Of a stretch of 8,279 bases of DNA, positions 7,801 to 8,279 are shown in pieces; the first letter of the stretch is position 1, and every line of letters starts with the position of its first letter. Below the pieces are notes generated by a model, which saw only the letters and a list, made by a program, of their open reading frames with translations, ran no database searches and had not been told where the DNA came from. The position numbers and the translations under genes are program-made. Where the stretch lies: positions 2,435-10,713 of the forward strand of contig JAHEFL010000028.1 in NCBI GenBank assembly GCA_024640205.1, written 5' to 3'. The DNA is from Flavobacteriales bacterium. Its GTDB lineage: Bacteria; Bacteroidota; Bacteroidia; Flavobacteriales_F; PHOS-HE28.

Positions 7801-8279
7801 TGGAGGTGATGGAGCCGCCGCCATTGAACGTGACCTCCAGCAGCACCGATGTGCAGTGCGCTGGGGATTGTGATGGGACAGCTTCGGTGGTCGTCGGAGG
7901 CGGGGTCCTGCCGTTGACCTACCTCTGGGCCCCGGCACCACCGGTTGGTCAGGGAACTCCTGATGCCACAGGCCTTTGTGCCGGCTCCTGGAGCGTGACG
8001 ATCACGGACTTCAATGGCTGCGATACGACGGTGAACTTCACCATCATAGAGCCACCTCCGTTGGATGCGATCCCGTCGCAGACCGATGTGAGCTGCGGTG
8101 GTGTGTGTGATGGAACAGCATCGGTGTCGGTGAGTGGAGGCACCCCGGTGTACAGTTATCTATGGACGCCAGCACCTCCTGTGGGCCAGGGTACTCCGGA
8201 TGCGTCGGGCTTGTGTGCTGGTGCATACAGCGTTCTGATCACCGACGCGAACGGCTGCGAACTGACGGTGAATTTCACC
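4899..8279 (+). CDS. Giant SprB-repeat surface adhesin-like protein, 5' part (runs off right edge)
   Basis: The frame is open from the ATG at 4899 to the last base (1127 codons, no stop), so the gene continues beyond the window. It starts 16 bases after the PorP/SprF stop; AAGG at 4887-4890 could be a weak ribosome binding site. A signal peptide (MHRTALLKTSAIMLVLGMVTAVSA, residues 1-24) is followed by an N-terminal domain (about 30-260). That domain opens with FWKGGSGDWSDAAHWS, a motif often seen in long secreted Bacteroidota proteins with beta-helix character, and continues with NVVIAPD, CNDLLLDG and ITIDG. From about residue 270 the protein is a tandem array of SprB-type repeats, eleven visible, mostly 79 residues each. 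Typical elements are ASCxGxCDGTA, GGTPxYxYxWAPAPPVGQGTP, GLCAGxWSVTITDxNGCDTTVxFTI and EPPPL. By family knowledge such proteins are T9SS-exported filaments used in gliding or adhesion. A C-terminal sorting domain is expected beyond the window but is not seen. It may be an adhesin unrelated to motility. Confidence 0.93.
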   Translation, partial: MHRTALLKTSAIMLVLGMVTAVSAQGDAQRTKFWKGGSGDWSDAAHWSLSPDGEGGAGVPRSNENVVIAPDRKATIRLSGAAWCNDLLLDGTAAGITIDGPANSELNIAGGWRMVEDVRWPHAGTINLQIRRAGTEIDPRGVELGADVVLEGSGSWSVLSDLVLRSDRAITLKQGTLIGNGCLLKAGELRAEGRSSKRFIGGGSMLMLDRSPAPVVLTDVVEPGTTTLVVDGNVVPWDGPVIEVGSGARDVNVCGTGPGQTPFVLTSSVTTNYNGFGVRCRNECNATVTVSVNQGVGPFTYQWLNGGPPTQTWVTACGGPQIVLVTDQGQNVTCFVSVTVTEPAPLGVIFFGNGTPPTCPDVCNGSRTALGVGGVSPITYNWNNGAGTGSSFFQLCAGLNTLSVTDANNCQFDTTFFFNLQPLQPSLVFTPASCFATCDGTAEVTPAGGTPPYTILWAPPPPVGQGTNNVSGLCAGNWSVTMTDANGCDTTVAFVITQPPAIIPNVISNDASCFGVCDGTATVSASGAPGPFIYTWAPAPGTGQGTGNVTGLCAGSYQVTILDQSTGCDSLITVQIDSPPAFDLQEAVTDASCATSCDGTIALSPSGGQPPYSYVWAPAPPVGQGTPSVSGLCAGDWSVTVSDVGGCDTTMTFTIDAPPPLDPGGTSTDVTCAGACDGTASVNVSGGTPNYSYVWAPAPPVGQGTPNAIGLCAGPWSVTITDFNGCDTTVNFTIIEPPPLDATPSQTDVSCGGVCDGTASVAVSGGTPAYSYVWTPAPPVGQGTPDASGLCAGAYSVLITDANGCELTVNFTLNDPAPITASLQLVDASCPGICDGSAGVIAGGGTAPYLFLWQPAPGSGQGTPNATGLCPQAYTLTVTDALGCDTTIAFTIGEPPPIDPVATVTDASCAGGCDGSIALAPTGGTGVYTYLWAPAPPVGQGTATASGLCAGMWSVTITSGVCDTTITLEVMEPPPLNVTSSSTDVQCAGDCDGTASVVVGGGVLPLTYLWAPAPPVGQGTPDATGLCAGSWSVTITDFNGCDTTVNFTIIEPPPLDAIPSQTDVSCGGVCDGTASVSVSGGTPVYSYLWTPAPPVGQGTPDASGLCAGAYSVLITDANGCELTVNFT
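6405..7355 (+). repeat. Higher-order repeat block A (SprB units 4-7)
   Basis: Four consecutive units that correspond one for one to the next four. Unit 4 pairs with unit 8 (both PAPG[TS]GQGT). Unit 5 pairs with unit 9 (both IAL[SA]P[ST]GG). Unit 6 pairs with unit 10 (both WSVTITDFNGCDTTVNFTIIEPPPL). Unit 7 pairs with unit 11 (both SQTDVSCGGVCDGTASV and GAYSVLITDANGCELTVNFT). The block is 951 bases. Confidence 0.75.
7356..8279 (+). repeat. Higher-order repeat block B (SprB units 8-11, last unit cut)
   Basis: This is the partner of block A at a distance of 945-951 bases. Nucleotide identity is highest at the downstream end. There is an identical 35-base tract at 7044-7078 and 7989-8023 and an identical 29-base tract at 7236-7264 and 8181-8209, both exactly 945 bases apart. 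Many remaining differences between units 7 and 11 are at third codon positions. Confidence 0.75.

Larger units (their letters stand above)
5706..8279 (+). repeat. Tandem SprB-type coding repeats, eleven units visible
   Basis: Using the position 14 codons before the CDG/CNG cysteine as the unit boundary, units begin at 5706, 5943, 6168, 6405, 6645, 6882, 7119, 7356, 7593, 7827 and 8064. Spacings are 237, 225, 237, 240, 237, 237, 237, 237, 234 and 237 bases, all multiples of three. Units 1 and 2 are diverged and lack the PAPPVGQGT segment. Units 3 to 11 carry it (PPPPVGQGT in unit 3, PAPGTGQGT and PAPGSGQGT in units 4 and 8). Every unit has four cysteines. The eleventh unit is cut by the window edge. 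Confidence 0.92.

Noticed and set aside
6897..8226. Recurring minus-strand frames within the repeat array
   Set aside because: They recur with the same period as the SprB-type units and simply reflect the repeated coding sequence in antisense.

Overview
The window looks like a chromosomal segment of a Bacteroidota bacterium, probably a GC-rich, Flavobacteriales-like lineage. The evidence is a type IX secretion (T9SS) type B sorting domain, a PorP/SprF-family protein, SprB-type repeats, a MetRS with a KISTS signature and fused C-terminal tRNA-binding domain, and TAnnTTTG-type -7 promoter boxes. Genus and species cannot be read from the sequence.

Left part (1-2288) is housekeeping. The 3' two thirds of metG (methionyl-tRNA synthetase) enters from the left edge and ends at 1409. 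It converges on menB (1,4-dihydroxy-2-naphthoyl-CoA synthase, menaquinone pathway) on the minus strand, with only 9 bases between the two stop codons.

The middle (2289-2945) holds no protein gene. It contains a 12-bp perfect palindrome close to menB, then three diverged copies of a roughly 110-bp tandem repeat. Each copy has a short GCGCC/GGCGC-type dyad followed by three CACGGAT-like 9-10 nt subrepeats. After these come a perfect -7 promoter box and a tRNA-Arg(CCU) gene with encoded CCA.

Right part (2946 to the right edge) is an apparent three-gene, same-strand surface-protein operon. Gene 1 encodes a 332-aa secreted protein with a type B T9SS C-terminal sorting domain. Gene 2 encodes a 313-aa PorP/SprF-family outer-membrane partner whose ATG overlaps the previous TGA. 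Gene 3, 16 bases further on, is the open 5' part (1127 codons, no stop in the window) of a giant secreted adhesin-like protein. It has a signal peptide, an N-terminal domain of about 240 residues, and then at least eleven SprB-type repeats with four cysteines each. In characterised Bacteroidota, PorP/SprF proteins help export or anchor type B CTD cargo, so the likely reading is a dedicated cargo/partner set displaying a long repetitive surface filament.

The most notable sequence structure is a four-unit higher-order period (945-951 bp) inside the giant gene, together with a switch in cysteine spacing between the first two and the later repeat units. I see no evidence of a wholly new class of system; the T9SS cassette and the intergenic repeats are the parts most worth a second look.
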